Of a DNA stretch of 64,000 bases, positions 27,774 through 35,799 are shown piece after piece. Numbering within the stretch: the stretch's first letter is position 1; every line of letters starts with the position of its first letter. Position numbers and translations under genes: made by a program. A model generated the notes under the pieces. The model did not search any database, was not told the origin of the DNA, and was given only the letters and a program-made list of their open reading frames with translations. The DNA is from Spongiibacter tropicus DSM 19543 (GTDB lineage: Bacteria; Pseudomonadota; Gammaproteobacteria; Pseudomonadales; Spongiibacteraceae): NCBI RefSeq assembly GCF_000420325.1, contig NZ_ATUS01000001.1, positions 1,988,463 to 2,052,462 on the forward strand. Reading direction: 5' to 3'.

Positions 27774-28169
27774 ATGAGTACGCCGCTGGTTTGTATCGCT
27801 ATTCTCGGCGCCCTGTGTTTTGTACTGGGCTTGAATGTAAGCCTTGCAAGAATGCGGGCGGGGGTGGGTTCCGGTTGCCCGGATGACCCCAAAGACCCGC
27901 TGCACAAAGCGGTGCGCGCTCATGCCAATACCATTGAGTACGCACCGGCGCTGATGCTGCTGATATACATTGCCAGCCAGGCGCAGATTGCCAGTTGGGT
28001 GATGTGGACCATGGTCGCTGCTACCGCCTGCCGCGTGTTAATCGTGATTGGCATTATCGGCACCCGCAGCCTCGCACGGCCGAATCCCATGCGCTTTACT
28101 GGCGCGCTGGGCACCTATATCACCGGCCTGATTCTGGCCGGTGTCGTGTTGAACATGGCCTTTGTGTAG
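27774..28169 (+). CDS. MAPEG family membrane protein
   Basis: A 131-residue protein with four membrane segments and the MAPEG pattern VRAHANTIEYAPALMLL (the R-x-x-N-x-x-E core that binds glutathione in eukaryotic members). Bacterial MAPEG proteins may have glutathione transferase or peroxidase activity. AAGGAG lies before the ATG. The next gene, a GFA-type protein, also belongs to a family linked to glutathione chemistry, so a shared detoxification role is possible but unproven. Confidence 0.88.
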   Translation: MSTPLVCIAILGALCFVLGLNVSLARMRAGVGSGCPDDPKDPLHKAVRAHANTIEYAPALMLLIYIASQAQIASWVMWTMVAATACRVLIVIGIIGTRSLARPNPMRFTGALGTYITGLILAGVVLNMAFV

Positions 28170-28180
28170 GCCGCTATCAG

Positions 28181-28603
28181 ATGGCGGGTCCTCACGCGCT
28201 AAGCGGGCGCTGCCACTGCGGCGATATTGCTGTAAGCGTGCAGCTTAGCGGCGCTGCTGAACGCTATTCTCCCCGTGCCTGCGACTGTGATTTCTGCCGC
28301 TTGCACGGCGCCTCGTACCTCTCTGACCCGAAAGGGCAGCTGCGCTTTACAGTGCAGTCGGGGGCGGTGCTGAACCGCTACCGGCAGGGTGCCGGAGAGG
28401 CCGACATGCTGCTCTGCGGCCGATGCGGTGTGCTGGTGGGGGCCTGCTATGAGCGTGATGGTAGCTGCTATGGCACTGTGAATGCGGCGGTATTGCCACC
28501 GGTATTTGCCGCGCCACAGCCGGTATCGCCCAAGCAGCTGTCGGCGGATGAGAAGACCCGTCGCTGGATGCTGCTGTGGTTTCCTGATGTGGGGATAGGC
28601 TAG
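28181..28603 (+). CDS. GFA / CENP-V domain zinc protein
   Basis: A 140-residue protein with the cysteine layout of the Gfa family: GRCHCGDI (residues 9-16), ACDCDFCRLHG and LCGRCGVLVG, which bind two zinc ions. Members were first described as S-hydroxymethylglutathione synthase; most bacterial homologues are of unknown activity. The start at ATG 28181 is 11 bases after the MAPEG stop, making the pair an operon; the longer frame from 27995 is an out-of-frame overlap with the MAPEG gene. Confidence 0.85.
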   Translation: MAGPHALSGRCHCGDIAVSVQLSGAAERYSPRACDCDFCRLHGASYLSDPKGQLRFTVQSGAVLNRYRQGAGEADMLLCGRCGVLVGACYERDGSCYGTVNAAVLPPVFAAPQPVSPKQLSADEKTRRWMLLWFPDVGIG

Positions 28604-28684
28604 CGTTGTCTCCCGCCTCCCCTGTTTGGCGAAATTTTGTGGCTATACTCGTTACTTAAAACTTAGCTAATAACAGGGATGGTT

Positions 28685-29452
28685 ATGTATTTCATGTATG
28701 TAGATGAAAGCGGTGATTGTGGTTTAAAGAACAGTCCTACCCGATACTTTACCCTGTCTGGTCTTGTCGTTCATGAGTTGAGGTGGAGTGAATTTCTGGA
28801 GAGGATAATTGAATTTAGAAAAAGGATGAGGAATAGCTTTGGTTTGCTTATGCGAGAAGAGATTCATTCTGCGCATATGATCAATAATCCAGGAGATCTG
28901 GTTCGTATAAAGAGAAATGATCGTCTAACGATTATCAAGTATTTTTTGAATGAAATCGCCGGAATGCCAGATGTGAGTGTCATCAATGTCGTTGTTGATA
29001 AAGAAGGCAAGGCGGAAGACTATGATGTTATGGTCAGGGCTTGGGAAGCTTTGATTCAGAGGTTTTCAAACACGATGTCTTATAGAAATTTCTCCGGTCC
29101 GGCAAATGCTGATGATAGAGGAATGATTATTCCCGATAATACCGATGTCAAAAAAGTACAGGGACTTCTCAGAAAAATGAGAAAATTTAACCCAGTACCT
29201 AATCAAGGCATCTATGGCCGAGGCTACCGAAATTTAACGATTGGAAACTTAGTGGAAGATCCTTTTTTTAAAGACTCTAGAGATTCATACTTAGTACAAG
29301 CTGCCGATGTGATTGCTTTTTCACTATATCAAAAGCTTTCACCGTCTTCTTACATTAAGAAGAAGTCAGCACACAGGTTTTTCGACAGGCTTGATCCAGT
29401 GCTTTGTAAGGCAGCATCAAGCATGGATCCAGAGGGGATAGTAAGGCTATAA
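28685..29452 (+). CDS. DUF3800 domain protein
   Basis: A 255-residue protein beginning MYFMYVDESGDCG, the hallmark of DUF3800, a family with an RNase H-like fold that is common on mobile and defence-related islands. Conserved acidic residues occur in YVDESGD (start), NVVVDKEGK (middle) and VQAADVIAFS (end). The start at 28685 is preferred because AGGGAT lies at proper distance; ATG 28679 is too close to it. The gene is strikingly AT-rich with codon use unlike its neighbours, suggesting recent transfer. It stands alone. Confidence 0.88.
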   Translation: MYFMYVDESGDCGLKNSPTRYFTLSGLVVHELRWSEFLERIIEFRKRMRNSFGLLMREEIHSAHMINNPGDLVRIKRNDRLTIIKYFLNEIAGMPDVSVINVVVDKEGKAEDYDVMVRAWEALIQRFSNTMSYRNFSGPANADDRGMIIPDNTDVKKVQGLLRKMRKFNPVPNQGIYGRGYRNLTIGNLVEDPFFKDSRDSYLVQAADVIAFSLYQKLSPSSYIKKKSAHRFFDRLDPVLCKAASSMDPEGIVRL

Positions 29453-29460
29453 AAAATAAA

Positions 29461-29476
29461 GGGGCCAAAAGGCCCC
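29461..29476 (-). terminator. GC hairpin, terminator for reverse-strand transcription
   Basis: GGGGCC (29461-29466) / GGCCCC (29471-29476) around AAAA. On the reverse strand it is followed by TTTATTTTTTAT, a proper T-rich tail, so it best serves transcripts arriving from the exported oxidoreductase operon. The forward DUF3800 transcript may also end here. Confidence 0.65.
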
Positions 29477-29533
29477 GGATGAATCCTACTAGCCGATTGA
29501 GTCGACGTTCAGATTCACTTGGAATGCTACCGT

Positions 29534-29617
29534 TCAGACAGTAAAAGTCAAGTTGGTAGTTGCCTTATCTTTGTAGTAGCTGGATACCTTGTTGTCGGAA
29601 AATATAAAAACAAATAT
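29534..29617 (-). other. Possible gene remnant in a 190-base AT-rich gap
   Basis: Between the DUF3800 gene and the reverse operon (29453-29643) the reverse strand has a 27-codon open stretch with no start, ending SYYKDKATTNLTFTV-stop. Its composition resembles the C-terminus of a secreted or structural protein. It may be the surviving end of a gene lost when the DUF3800 segment was inserted, or chance. Nothing else is recognisable in the gap. Confidence 0.2.
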
Positions 29618-29643
29618 TTACAAAAAATATACGCTACCTATAG

Positions 29644-30963
29644 TCAGGCCCCCTGCTGAAACACCGGCCAAACCTCGCTGATATGCTCGCCGTCGAACAC
29701 AGCAATATCGCCGAATTGCAGGAAGACAAATTCGCTTTGTGAGGGGCGCAGAAATACGAAGTCATCCCGCTTCAGTTGAACGCTTTCCGACCCGTTGAGC
29801 ATTTCCTGGTTGGTGGAGCGGCCGAACAAGCTGTTGGTCTGTAAGCCTGCGGGGGATTCCGGTCGGGATTTCCAGTAGCCGCCGTAGGTGAAGAACGTCC
29901 GGGCGGTGTTGGGATCCCAGGCAGAGAGCAGACCGGCGGCGCTTTCCAGGCCGGGAATGTGGGTCTTATCCAGCGCCTTGATCACCGGGGTAGCGATAAA
30001 TGCAGCAGGGACATGGTCGTTGAGGCTGGGCACGTCGAAGTCAGTGGGCATGACCAGCGCCGAGCCGGTGGCGAGTTCGTTACAGGGTGCCGGGCCGCCG
30101 AACATCTGTGGCTGGTACATCTGATAGGTTGAGCTGCCACCCGCATTCAGGGTGAGGGTGGCGGGGTCGAAGGCGTCTTTCAGCACGTCCTGCGCAGCGG
30201 CGACACAGTCGCGGTAAAAGCCCATGGCCGCCTCCAGCGCCTTCGGTGGGCCGCCGACAATGCCCGGCATTTTCGACACATGGGCCTCGTAGCCCATAAA
30301 CCCGGAGAAGCTGAGCAGTGGATCAGCCTGCAGTACCTCAATGGCCTTGGCGACGTCCCGAGCGTCGGTGAAGCCGCCGCGGTGCAGGCCGACATCCAGC
30401 TCCAGATTGATGCGCATGGGCTGCTGCAAGGCCTGAGCGAGCTGGCGATATTCCTGCAGGCGCTCCGGGCCTTCGATCAGCCACTGCAGTTGCCGGTCGG
30501 GCTGAAATACCGAGTCCGCGGGGTGAAACTCATAAAAGCGCTGAGCCATTTTCACCGGCATGGGTTTGCCCAGCAGCAGCTTGGCATCGGGCATGTCCCG
30601 GGCCAGCAGGTTGAGAAACGGCTGGTGGAATACCATCACCCGGTCAGTGCCGGTCTGGGCGCGAACGGTATTGATCAGCGGCAGGCTGGGCAGGGATTTG
30701 CCGACGATGCGGTAGTCAAAATTGCCGTTGATATGCTGCGTGAGCTTGCCGATATTGCTGTCGAGCCGGGCCTTGTCGATGACCAGTGTCGGCCGGTAGA
30801 GACCGGCCTCGGCCAACGCCGCCTGCAAGGCGAGAAAGTAGGGAGTATGCGCACCACCGTGATCGCCGGGACGCAGCAGGGCTCCTCCCGCGATCAGTGC
30901 GCCCAGGCCGCCACCGGCCCAGAGTAGGCGGCGACGGCTGGGGTTGCTCGGTGCATCAGACAT
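29644..30963 (-). CDS. Exported PLP-dependent amino-acid racemase/aldolase-like protein (D-threonine aldolase fold)
   Basis: A 439-residue protein of the alanine racemase N-terminal barrel / D-threonine aldolase type. The N-terminus SRRRLLWAGGGLGALIAGGALL looks like a twin-arginine signal. The PLP lysine is in DYRIVGKSLPSLPLI, and LELDVGLHRGGF plus a conserved NAGGSSTYQMY phosphate-binding area follow. The C-terminal half (DFVFLRPSQSEFVFLQFGDIAVFD) matches the D-serine/threonine aldolase metal domain. It overlaps the oxidase gene by 8 bases. A periplasmic PLP enzyme of this class is uncommon. Substrate unknown. Confidence 0.8.
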   Translation of the reverse strand: MSDAPSNPSRRRLLWAGGGLGALIAGGALLRPGDHGGAHTPYFLALQAALAEAGLYRPTLVIDKARLDSNIGKLTQHINGNFDYRIVGKSLPSLPLINTVRAQTGTDRVMVFHQPFLNLLARDMPDAKLLLGKPMPVKMAQRFYEFHPADSVFQPDRQLQWLIEGPERLQEYRQLAQALQQPMRINLELDVGLHRGGFTDARDVAKAIEVLQADPLLSFSGFMGYEAHVSKMPGIVGGPPKALEAAMGFYRDCVAAAQDVLKDAFDPATLTLNAGGSSTYQMYQPQMFGGPAPCNELATGSALVMPTDFDVPSLNDHVPAAFIATPVIKALDKTHIPGLESAAGLLSAWDPNTARTFFTYGGYWKSRPESPAGLQTNSLFGRSTNQEMLNGSESVQLKRDDFVFLRPSQSEFVFLQFGDIAVFDGEHISEVWPVFQQGA

Positions 30964-32344
30964 CGGTAAATACCTTTCGCAGGTGGTCGTTGAGCATCAC
31001 GCCCTTGGGATCGAGGCTCTGGCGAATATCGTTAAAGTCTTTCCAGCGCGGGTAGCGCGCGGCGAGTGTGGCGGCATCCAGCGTGTGCAGTTTGCCCCAG
31101 TGGGGGCGGCCTTCCATCGGCTGGTAAATCGGCTCGATGGATTTGAAGTAAGGCAGGAAGTCTTCTTCGTAGTAGCGGTGGGTCGCCAGCGACGCAGAGG
31201 GTCGTTTGTAGAAGGGGCTTAACCAGGCATCATCTTCCTGCACGACGCGGACTTCCACCGGGAAAAACACATCGGGGTGTTGGGTCTCGGCAATTTCACG
31301 CACCTTGCGCAGGGCGGGCACGATGGCCTCGCGGGGCAGGTGATACTCCATTTCGTTGAAACGCACCGCGCGATCAGAGGGGTAGATGTTCCACCACCAG
31401 TCGACGCTTTCGGTGGGCTCGGTCATGGCCGCCACACTGCTGACCAGCTTGCGGCGCAGGCCGGGCCACCAGGCGGTGTAGTCGCGGAGCTTCTGCAGGT
31501 CGCGCACCGAATCATTGTCGGTGTCTTCGCCACGGGGGCTGACCGGCTCGTCGCTGAGGTCGGTGGTAATGACCAGCGCGTAGTCGCAGTGCGGGATGTA
31601 GTACATTTCGAAGTTGCGGTGATTATTCGCCAGCTCGTGGAAGTTATCGAACACTTCTTCGATGGGCCGCATCTCGGTGCGCAGCTTGAGCTTGTAGGGC
31701 TCGACATTCTTCAGGGTGTATTCGGTGATCACGCCAAGGCTGCCCAGCGAGACGCGGGCGGCATCGAAGATATCCGCATTCTGTTTGCGGCTGCAGTCCA
31801 GAATGTCGCCGCGCGGGGTGACCAGTCGCAGCGATTCCACGTAGCTGTGCATGGCCCCAAAGTTGGCGCCGGTGCCGTGAGTGCCGGTGTTGAAGGCACC
31901 GGCCACCGTCTGCTGGTTGATATCGGGCATATTAGGCAGGGCCTGCCCCAGTTCATTAAGCTGTCCGGCCAGTTGCCCGAGTTTCACGCCGGCACCGACG
32001 CGGGCACGGTTGCCGTCCAGTGCCTCCACCGAAGAGAAGTGGCGTGTTGAGAGAATGCTGCCGTCGGTGGGTACCAGCGCCGTGAACGAGTGCCCGGCGC
32101 CCACCGGGCGCACGGTCAACTCGCTGGTTTTCAGCAGCTCTGCCAGCTCGTCCTCGGTTTTCGGACTGAGCCGCGCGGCGGGCTTGGCCTTCTGATAGCC
32201 CGACCAGTTCTGCCAGGGAATGCGGCGTGCACTGCTGGCCGCTTTGCCGTCGTTCTCTGCCAAAGCGTGGAGAGGTTTCAGGGTCAGTTGGCCCGCAAAC
32301 AGGGCCGAGAGCAGACTCGCTCTATTAAAGTCGCGTCGTTTCAT
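30956..32344 (-). CDS. Exported FAD-dependent sugar-lactone oxidase/dehydrogenase (ALO / L-gulonolactone oxidase-like)
   Basis: A 462-residue VAO-type flavoprotein. The FAD-binding domain shows SELTVRPVGAGHSFTALVPTDG and a segment GTHGTGANFGAM. The C-terminal D-arabinono-1,4-lactone oxidase domain contains YYEEDFLPYFKSIEPIYQPMEGRPHWGKLHT, close to the family's HWGK signature. The N-terminus MKRRDFNRASLLSALFAGQLTLKPLHA resembles a Tat signal, so the enzyme probably acts in the periplasm. The c-type cytochrome gene 9 bases upstream is the likely electron acceptor, which would make it a dehydrogenase rather than an oxidase. Confidence 0.87.
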   Translation of the reverse strand: MKRRDFNRASLLSALFAGQLTLKPLHALAENDGKAASSARRIPWQNWSGYQKAKPAARLSPKTEDELAELLKTSELTVRPVGAGHSFTALVPTDGSILSTRHFSSVEALDGNRARVGAGVKLGQLAGQLNELGQALPNMPDINQQTVAGAFNTGTHGTGANFGAMHSYVESLRLVTPRGDILDCSRKQNADIFDAARVSLGSLGVITEYTLKNVEPYKLKLRTEMRPIEEVFDNFHELANNHRNFEMYYIPHCDYALVITTDLSDEPVSPRGEDTDNDSVRDLQKLRDYTAWWPGLRRKLVSSVAAMTEPTESVDWWWNIYPSDRAVRFNEMEYHLPREAIVPALRKVREIAETQHPDVFFPVEVRVVQEDDAWLSPFYKRPSASLATHRYYEEDFLPYFKSIEPIYQPMEGRPHWGKLHTLDAATLAARYPRWKDFNDIRQSLDPKGVMLNDHLRKVFTDV

Positions 32345-32353
32345 TAGGGGCTG

Positions 32354-32749
32354 TTATTCCTGGCCGGCCATAAAATTAATAAGGGCAACAAATTCTTCTT
32401 CGCCGCAGTCCATGCACATTCCCAGCGGAGGCATACCGTTAAAACCGTTGATGGTGTGATCCAGCAGGGTGTCCATGCCCTTGGCCAGTCGCGGTGCCCA
32501 ATCCCCGCTGTTGCCCGTGCGTGGTGCGCCTGCCGCGCCGGTTCCGTGACAGCTATAGCAGCTTTGGATGTACAGCGATTTGGTGTCGGGGTCGGTGGGC
32601 ATCAGCCGCTTGCTGTCGACAGCCGCAGTGGTATTGCCGGTGGTTCCGGTTGTTGCGGCACTGTTATCCGGGGCCTTTGAGCAGGCGGCGGTCAGCGCGA
32701 GAACAGCAATGGAAACAAGGGAGAGCGAGCGGAATACAGGGCGTATCAT
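32354..32749 (-). CDS. Cytochrome c5-like lipoprotein
   Basis: A 131-residue protein from ATG 32749. The signal peptide ends in a lipobox (TAAC, Cys23). A low-complexity Thr/Asn linker is followed by the heme site CYSCH (Cys64, Cys67, His68), and the axial methionine is probably in NGMPPLG. The pair of cysteines in MCMDCGEEEF is the extra disulfide seen in cytochrome c5. It is the first gene of the three-gene exported redox operon and would pass electrons from the flavoprotein to the respiratory chain. Confidence 0.9.
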   Translation of the reverse strand: MIRPVFRSLSLVSIAVLALTAACSKAPDNSAATTGTTGNTTAAVDSKRLMPTDPDTKSLYIQSCYSCHGTGAAGAPRTGNSGDWAPRLAKGMDTLLDHTINGFNGMPPLGMCMDCGEEEFVALINFMAGQE

Positions 32750-32888
32750 TGAAGTACCTTTTACCAGAGGTGGTGGCCGGGCAATCTGCATTCCCCGTGC
32801 CATATCCTTATGTTTTCACCAGAAACTTTGATTACATACGGGAATGCACGCCAATTGCAAGTCTGTGTCGTTTCTTGTCATGACAAGA

Positions 32889-33719
32889 TCAGTCAAAGCG
32901 CGGCTTGCGTTTCTCGAAGAAGGCTGCGGCCGCTTCCTCAACATCGCCGCTGAGGCCATTGAGAATCTGGTTGCGGTTTTCCAGCATCAGCGCCTGTTGC
33001 AGCGAGGTGGCATTGAGGTTTTCCCACATTGCCTGTTTGGTGGAGATCAGGCCGTAGGGGCTGAAATCGCAGAGGCTTTCGGCCAGTACGGTGGCCGCGT
33101 CGCGCAGCTCGGCGTCGCTGGTGTGTCGTGTAATGAGTCCCCAGTCCAGCGCCTGATGGCTGTCGACGACGCGGGCGGTCAGCATCATATCGTGGGCACG
33201 GCTGCCGCCAATCAAACGTGGCAGGGTGTAACTGACACCGAAGTCACAGCCGGACACTCCGAGGCGAATAAACTGCGTACAGAATGTGGCGCTCTCGGCG
33301 GCAATGCGCAGGTCGCAGGCCAGCGCCAGCGCCAGACCGCCACCGTAGGCATGGCCGTGAATCGCGGCGATGATCGGCTGTTGAATACGCCGCATCAGCA
33401 GGGCAATTTCGGCCATATATTCCTGAGCGCGCATGCCGCTGCGACTGCCCGCCTTGATATCGCCGATGGTGGCGCGGAGGCTGTCGGGGTTGTTCTGGTC
33501 CAGCAGGTCCAGACCGGCGCAAAAGGATTTACCGGCGCCGCTCAGAATGACCACCCGACACTGGTTGTCGCGATCAATCAGTTCGAAAGCGGTTTTCAGT
33601 TCGCGAATGAGTTGCCAGTTCAGCGCATTGCGGGCGTCGGGGCGATTCAATACCAGCCGCACGACGGGCGGGGCAGGACGCTCTAATCGCAGGCAATCAA
33701 AGGTGGGCTCGTTCGACAT
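32889..33719 (-). CDS. Enoyl-CoA hydratase/isomerase family protein
   Basis: A 276-residue crotonase-fold protein: LNRPDARNALNWQL at the N-terminus, SGAGKSFCAGLDL (first oxyanion segment) and AIHGHAYGGGLALALACDLRIAA (second). The expected catalytic positions read RLGVSGCDFGVSYTLPRLIG, where Cys-Asp replaces one usual residue, so hydratase activity is not assured. ATG 33719 has GAGGAG seven bases upstream; the open TTG at 33734 overlaps that site. It is the last gene of the DUF1214-sulfotransferase-SDR operon. Confidence 0.9.
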   Translation of the reverse strand: MSNEPTFDCLRLERPAPPVVRLVLNRPDARNALNWQLIRELKTAFELIDRDNQCRVVILSGAGKSFCAGLDLLDQNNPDSLRATIGDIKAGSRSGMRAQEYMAEIALLMRRIQQPIIAAIHGHAYGGGLALALACDLRIAAESATFCTQFIRLGVSGCDFGVSYTLPRLIGGSRAHDMMLTARVVDSHQALDWGLITRHTSDAELRDAATVLAESLCDFSPYGLISTKQAMWENLNATSLQQALMLENRNQILNGLSGDVEEAAAAFFEKRKPRFD

Positions 33720-33730
33720 CGTACTGCTCC

Positions 33731-34492
33731 TCAAGACACCATAAAGCCGCCATCGGCCACCACGGTGCTGCCGGTGGTATAGGCCCCCATATCGCTCACC
33801 AGGTAGAGCAGGGGGCCGACGATTTCCTCCGCATCGGCGATGCGCTTCTGCACATTGCTGTTCAGCGTGGCTTCTTCAAAGCCGGGAATACCAAAGCTGT
33901 TGCTCAGCATGTCGGTCATATAACTGCCCGGCGCCAGCGCGTTTACGCGAATATTCTGTGCGGCCCATTCGGCCGCCATGACTTTGGTGAGTGTTTCCAG
34001 CCCGGCCTTGGTCATGGCATAGAAGCCCATAAAGGCGCTGGGCTTGAGGGCGCTTACCGAGATCACGTTAACAATACTGCCGCCGCCGTTTTCCGCCATG
34101 TGCGGTGCCAGCCGTGATGCCAGGTACCACGGTCCTTTCAGATTGACGTCCACCATCTTGTCGAACATGGCCGGCGCCAGTTCCGACAAGCCGCCAAAGG
34201 CCGGATTGATACCGGCGTTATTGATCAAGATATCCACCTTGCCCATCTCGGTGATGGCGGTGTCGATCAGTGCGTCGAGACTGTCGCAGTCGCCGGTGTG
34301 TGCGGCGACGGCAATCGCTCGGCGTCCCATACCGATGATTTCTGAAACAACCGCTTCGCAGGCCCCCTGCTTGCGGCTGGCAACGACGATATCGGCGCCC
34401 GCTTTAGCCAGCCCGAAGCACATGGCGCGCCCCAGTCCCCGGCTGCCACCGGTGACCAGTGCGACCTTGCCACTGAGGTCCAGTTGATACAT
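33731..34492 (-). CDS. Short-chain dehydrogenase/reductase
   Basis: A classical SDR of 253 residues. The cofactor motif is VTGGSRGLGRAM (TGxxxGxG), the NAG motif is INNAGINPAF, the catalytic serine is in VNVISVSALKPS, and YAMTKAG holds Tyr-x-x-x-Lys. The C-terminal ADGGFMVS is typical. An arginine after strand 2 (VVASRKQGA) suggests NADP. It follows the sulfotransferase by 41 bases and precedes the hydratase by 11. The four genes look like one pathway, with this enzyme oxidising or reducing a hydroxyl/keto group. Confidence 0.93.
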   Translation of the reverse strand: MYQLDLSGKVALVTGGSRGLGRAMCFGLAKAGADIVVASRKQGACEAVVSEIIGMGRRAIAVAAHTGDCDSLDALIDTAITEMGKVDILINNAGINPAFGGLSELAPAMFDKMVDVNLKGPWYLASRLAPHMAENGGGSIVNVISVSALKPSAFMGFYAMTKAGLETLTKVMAAEWAAQNIRVNALAPGSYMTDMLSNSFGIPGFEEATLNSNVQKRIADAEEIVGPLLYLVSDMGAYTTGSTVVADGGFMVS

Positions 34493-34533
34493 GTGTTTTC
34501 CTCTTCCGGGTGATTGGGCGTTGGGGCGGCGAT

Positions 34534-35781
34534 CTAAAATTCTGACGCGACGCCGAAGTAGTCCTGATAGCTTTGGCAGCGCTTGCGCTCGGTCTGGTAG
34601 TCGAGGCCACTGTCTTCGAAGCGGTGTTTATGACCACCATCTTTGTCGTGAGGATTGCTGGCGATATAGCGGCGAATGCTCTCGGCAAAGGTCTCGCTGA
34701 AGGGCAGCTCAAAGGTGTCATAGATGCGTTTGACGGCGCCCGCCTGATCCGCCATGAACTCACTGAACTGAATATCCACTATCTGCTCCGGGGCAATGCG
34801 TCCGGACTGGCGAACGACCACGGAATTGTCCAGCGCTTCCATATTGTTGTCGGCCCATTCCCGGGCAATCTCCAAAGGGCGAATATCGTCGCTGCCCATT
34901 GAGCGCAGCGTAGGCAGCATGGACGCCATCGATGAGGCAATTTTCAGCGGGTCGCGGTGGGTCTGAATCAGCTTGGCGTCCGGGTATTCGTCCAGCAGTG
35001 CATTGAGATGCCAGAGATGGCCGGGGGATTTCAGCACCCAGCGCTTGCCGGGGCAGCGCCACTGCAACAGTTGCAGCAGGCAGCGGTGGTAGCGGTAGAT
35101 GGGAGCCATATCGGCCTCGTGACTCAGCCAATGCTGGTAGCCGGGAATGCGATAAATGGTGGAATTCACCATGCTGTGAAACGCGTGCCGCGTGAGGATG
35201 ATGCACTCCTGAGGCAATTGCTCGCCCATGCGGTGCATCTTGGTAACCTCGGGAATGAGGTAGTGGCTGAAGCGCAGTTCCTTGGCGGCGGCGCGAATGC
35301 GCGGGTCGCTTTGATAGCTGGCGGTCTCCGGCGGCGGACAGGGTGCGTCGGCTTCCCAGGTGAGGGGCAGGCGGTTGTCCGGGTCGAGCTGCATCAGTTC
35401 GTGCAGAATGGTGGTGCCGGTGCGCGGCATCCCGATGATGATCAGTGGCGCTTCAATTTTCTCGTCGGCAATTTCCGGGTAGCGGTTGAACCAGTCCTGT
35501 ACCTGAAGCTGCACGCCCAGCGCTTTGATGATGTCGGCGCGGGCCATCTGGCGGCCCAGTGGCGTCAGCGCGGCTTCGTTTTCCAGTGACTCGATCAGCG
35601 CGTCCATGCCCTCGGTAAAGGGGCCGGGGCCAAAGTCGCTGAGCTTGAATTTGCGGCAGGCCTCGTCGATCAGCTGCCCGGCGTCCAGCGGCTTGCCTTT
35701 GAAGCCGAGACTGGCAAAGCCGCGGCCCAGATGGTTGAGCGCGCGAATGGGAAAAGGCGGTTTGGGGGCGATGGCGTTCAC
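34534..35781 (-). CDS. Sulfotransferase family protein
   Basis: A 415-residue protein of the PF13469-type sulfotransferases, which transfer sulfate from PAPS to hydroxyl groups. The 5'-phosphosulfate loop is PLIIIGMPRTGTTILHELMQ (P-loop-like), and the 3'-phosphate motif is KLIQTHRDPLKIASSMASM. A catalytic histidine cannot be pinned down. The C-terminus carries a YQDYFGV tail. The gene starts 18 bases after the DUF1214 gene. Many marine gammaproteobacteria carry this type with lipid or steroid genes; no substrate can be stated. Confidence 0.88.
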   Translation of the reverse strand: MNAIAPKPPFPIRALNHLGRGFASLGFKGKPLDAGQLIDEACRKFKLSDFGPGPFTEGMDALIESLENEAALTPLGRQMARADIIKALGVQLQVQDWFNRYPEIADEKIEAPLIIIGMPRTGTTILHELMQLDPDNRLPLTWEADAPCPPPETASYQSDPRIRAAAKELRFSHYLIPEVTKMHRMGEQLPQECIILTRHAFHSMVNSTIYRIPGYQHWLSHEADMAPIYRYHRCLLQLLQWRCPGKRWVLKSPGHLWHLNALLDEYPDAKLIQTHRDPLKIASSMASMLPTLRSMGSDDIRPLEIAREWADNNMEALDNSVVVRQSGRIAPEQIVDIQFSEFMADQAGAVKRIYDTFELPFSETFAESIRRYIASNPHDKDGGHKHRFEDSGLDYQTERKRCQSYQDYFGVASEF

Positions 35782-35799
35782 TTCGGTTTTCTCCGCGGC

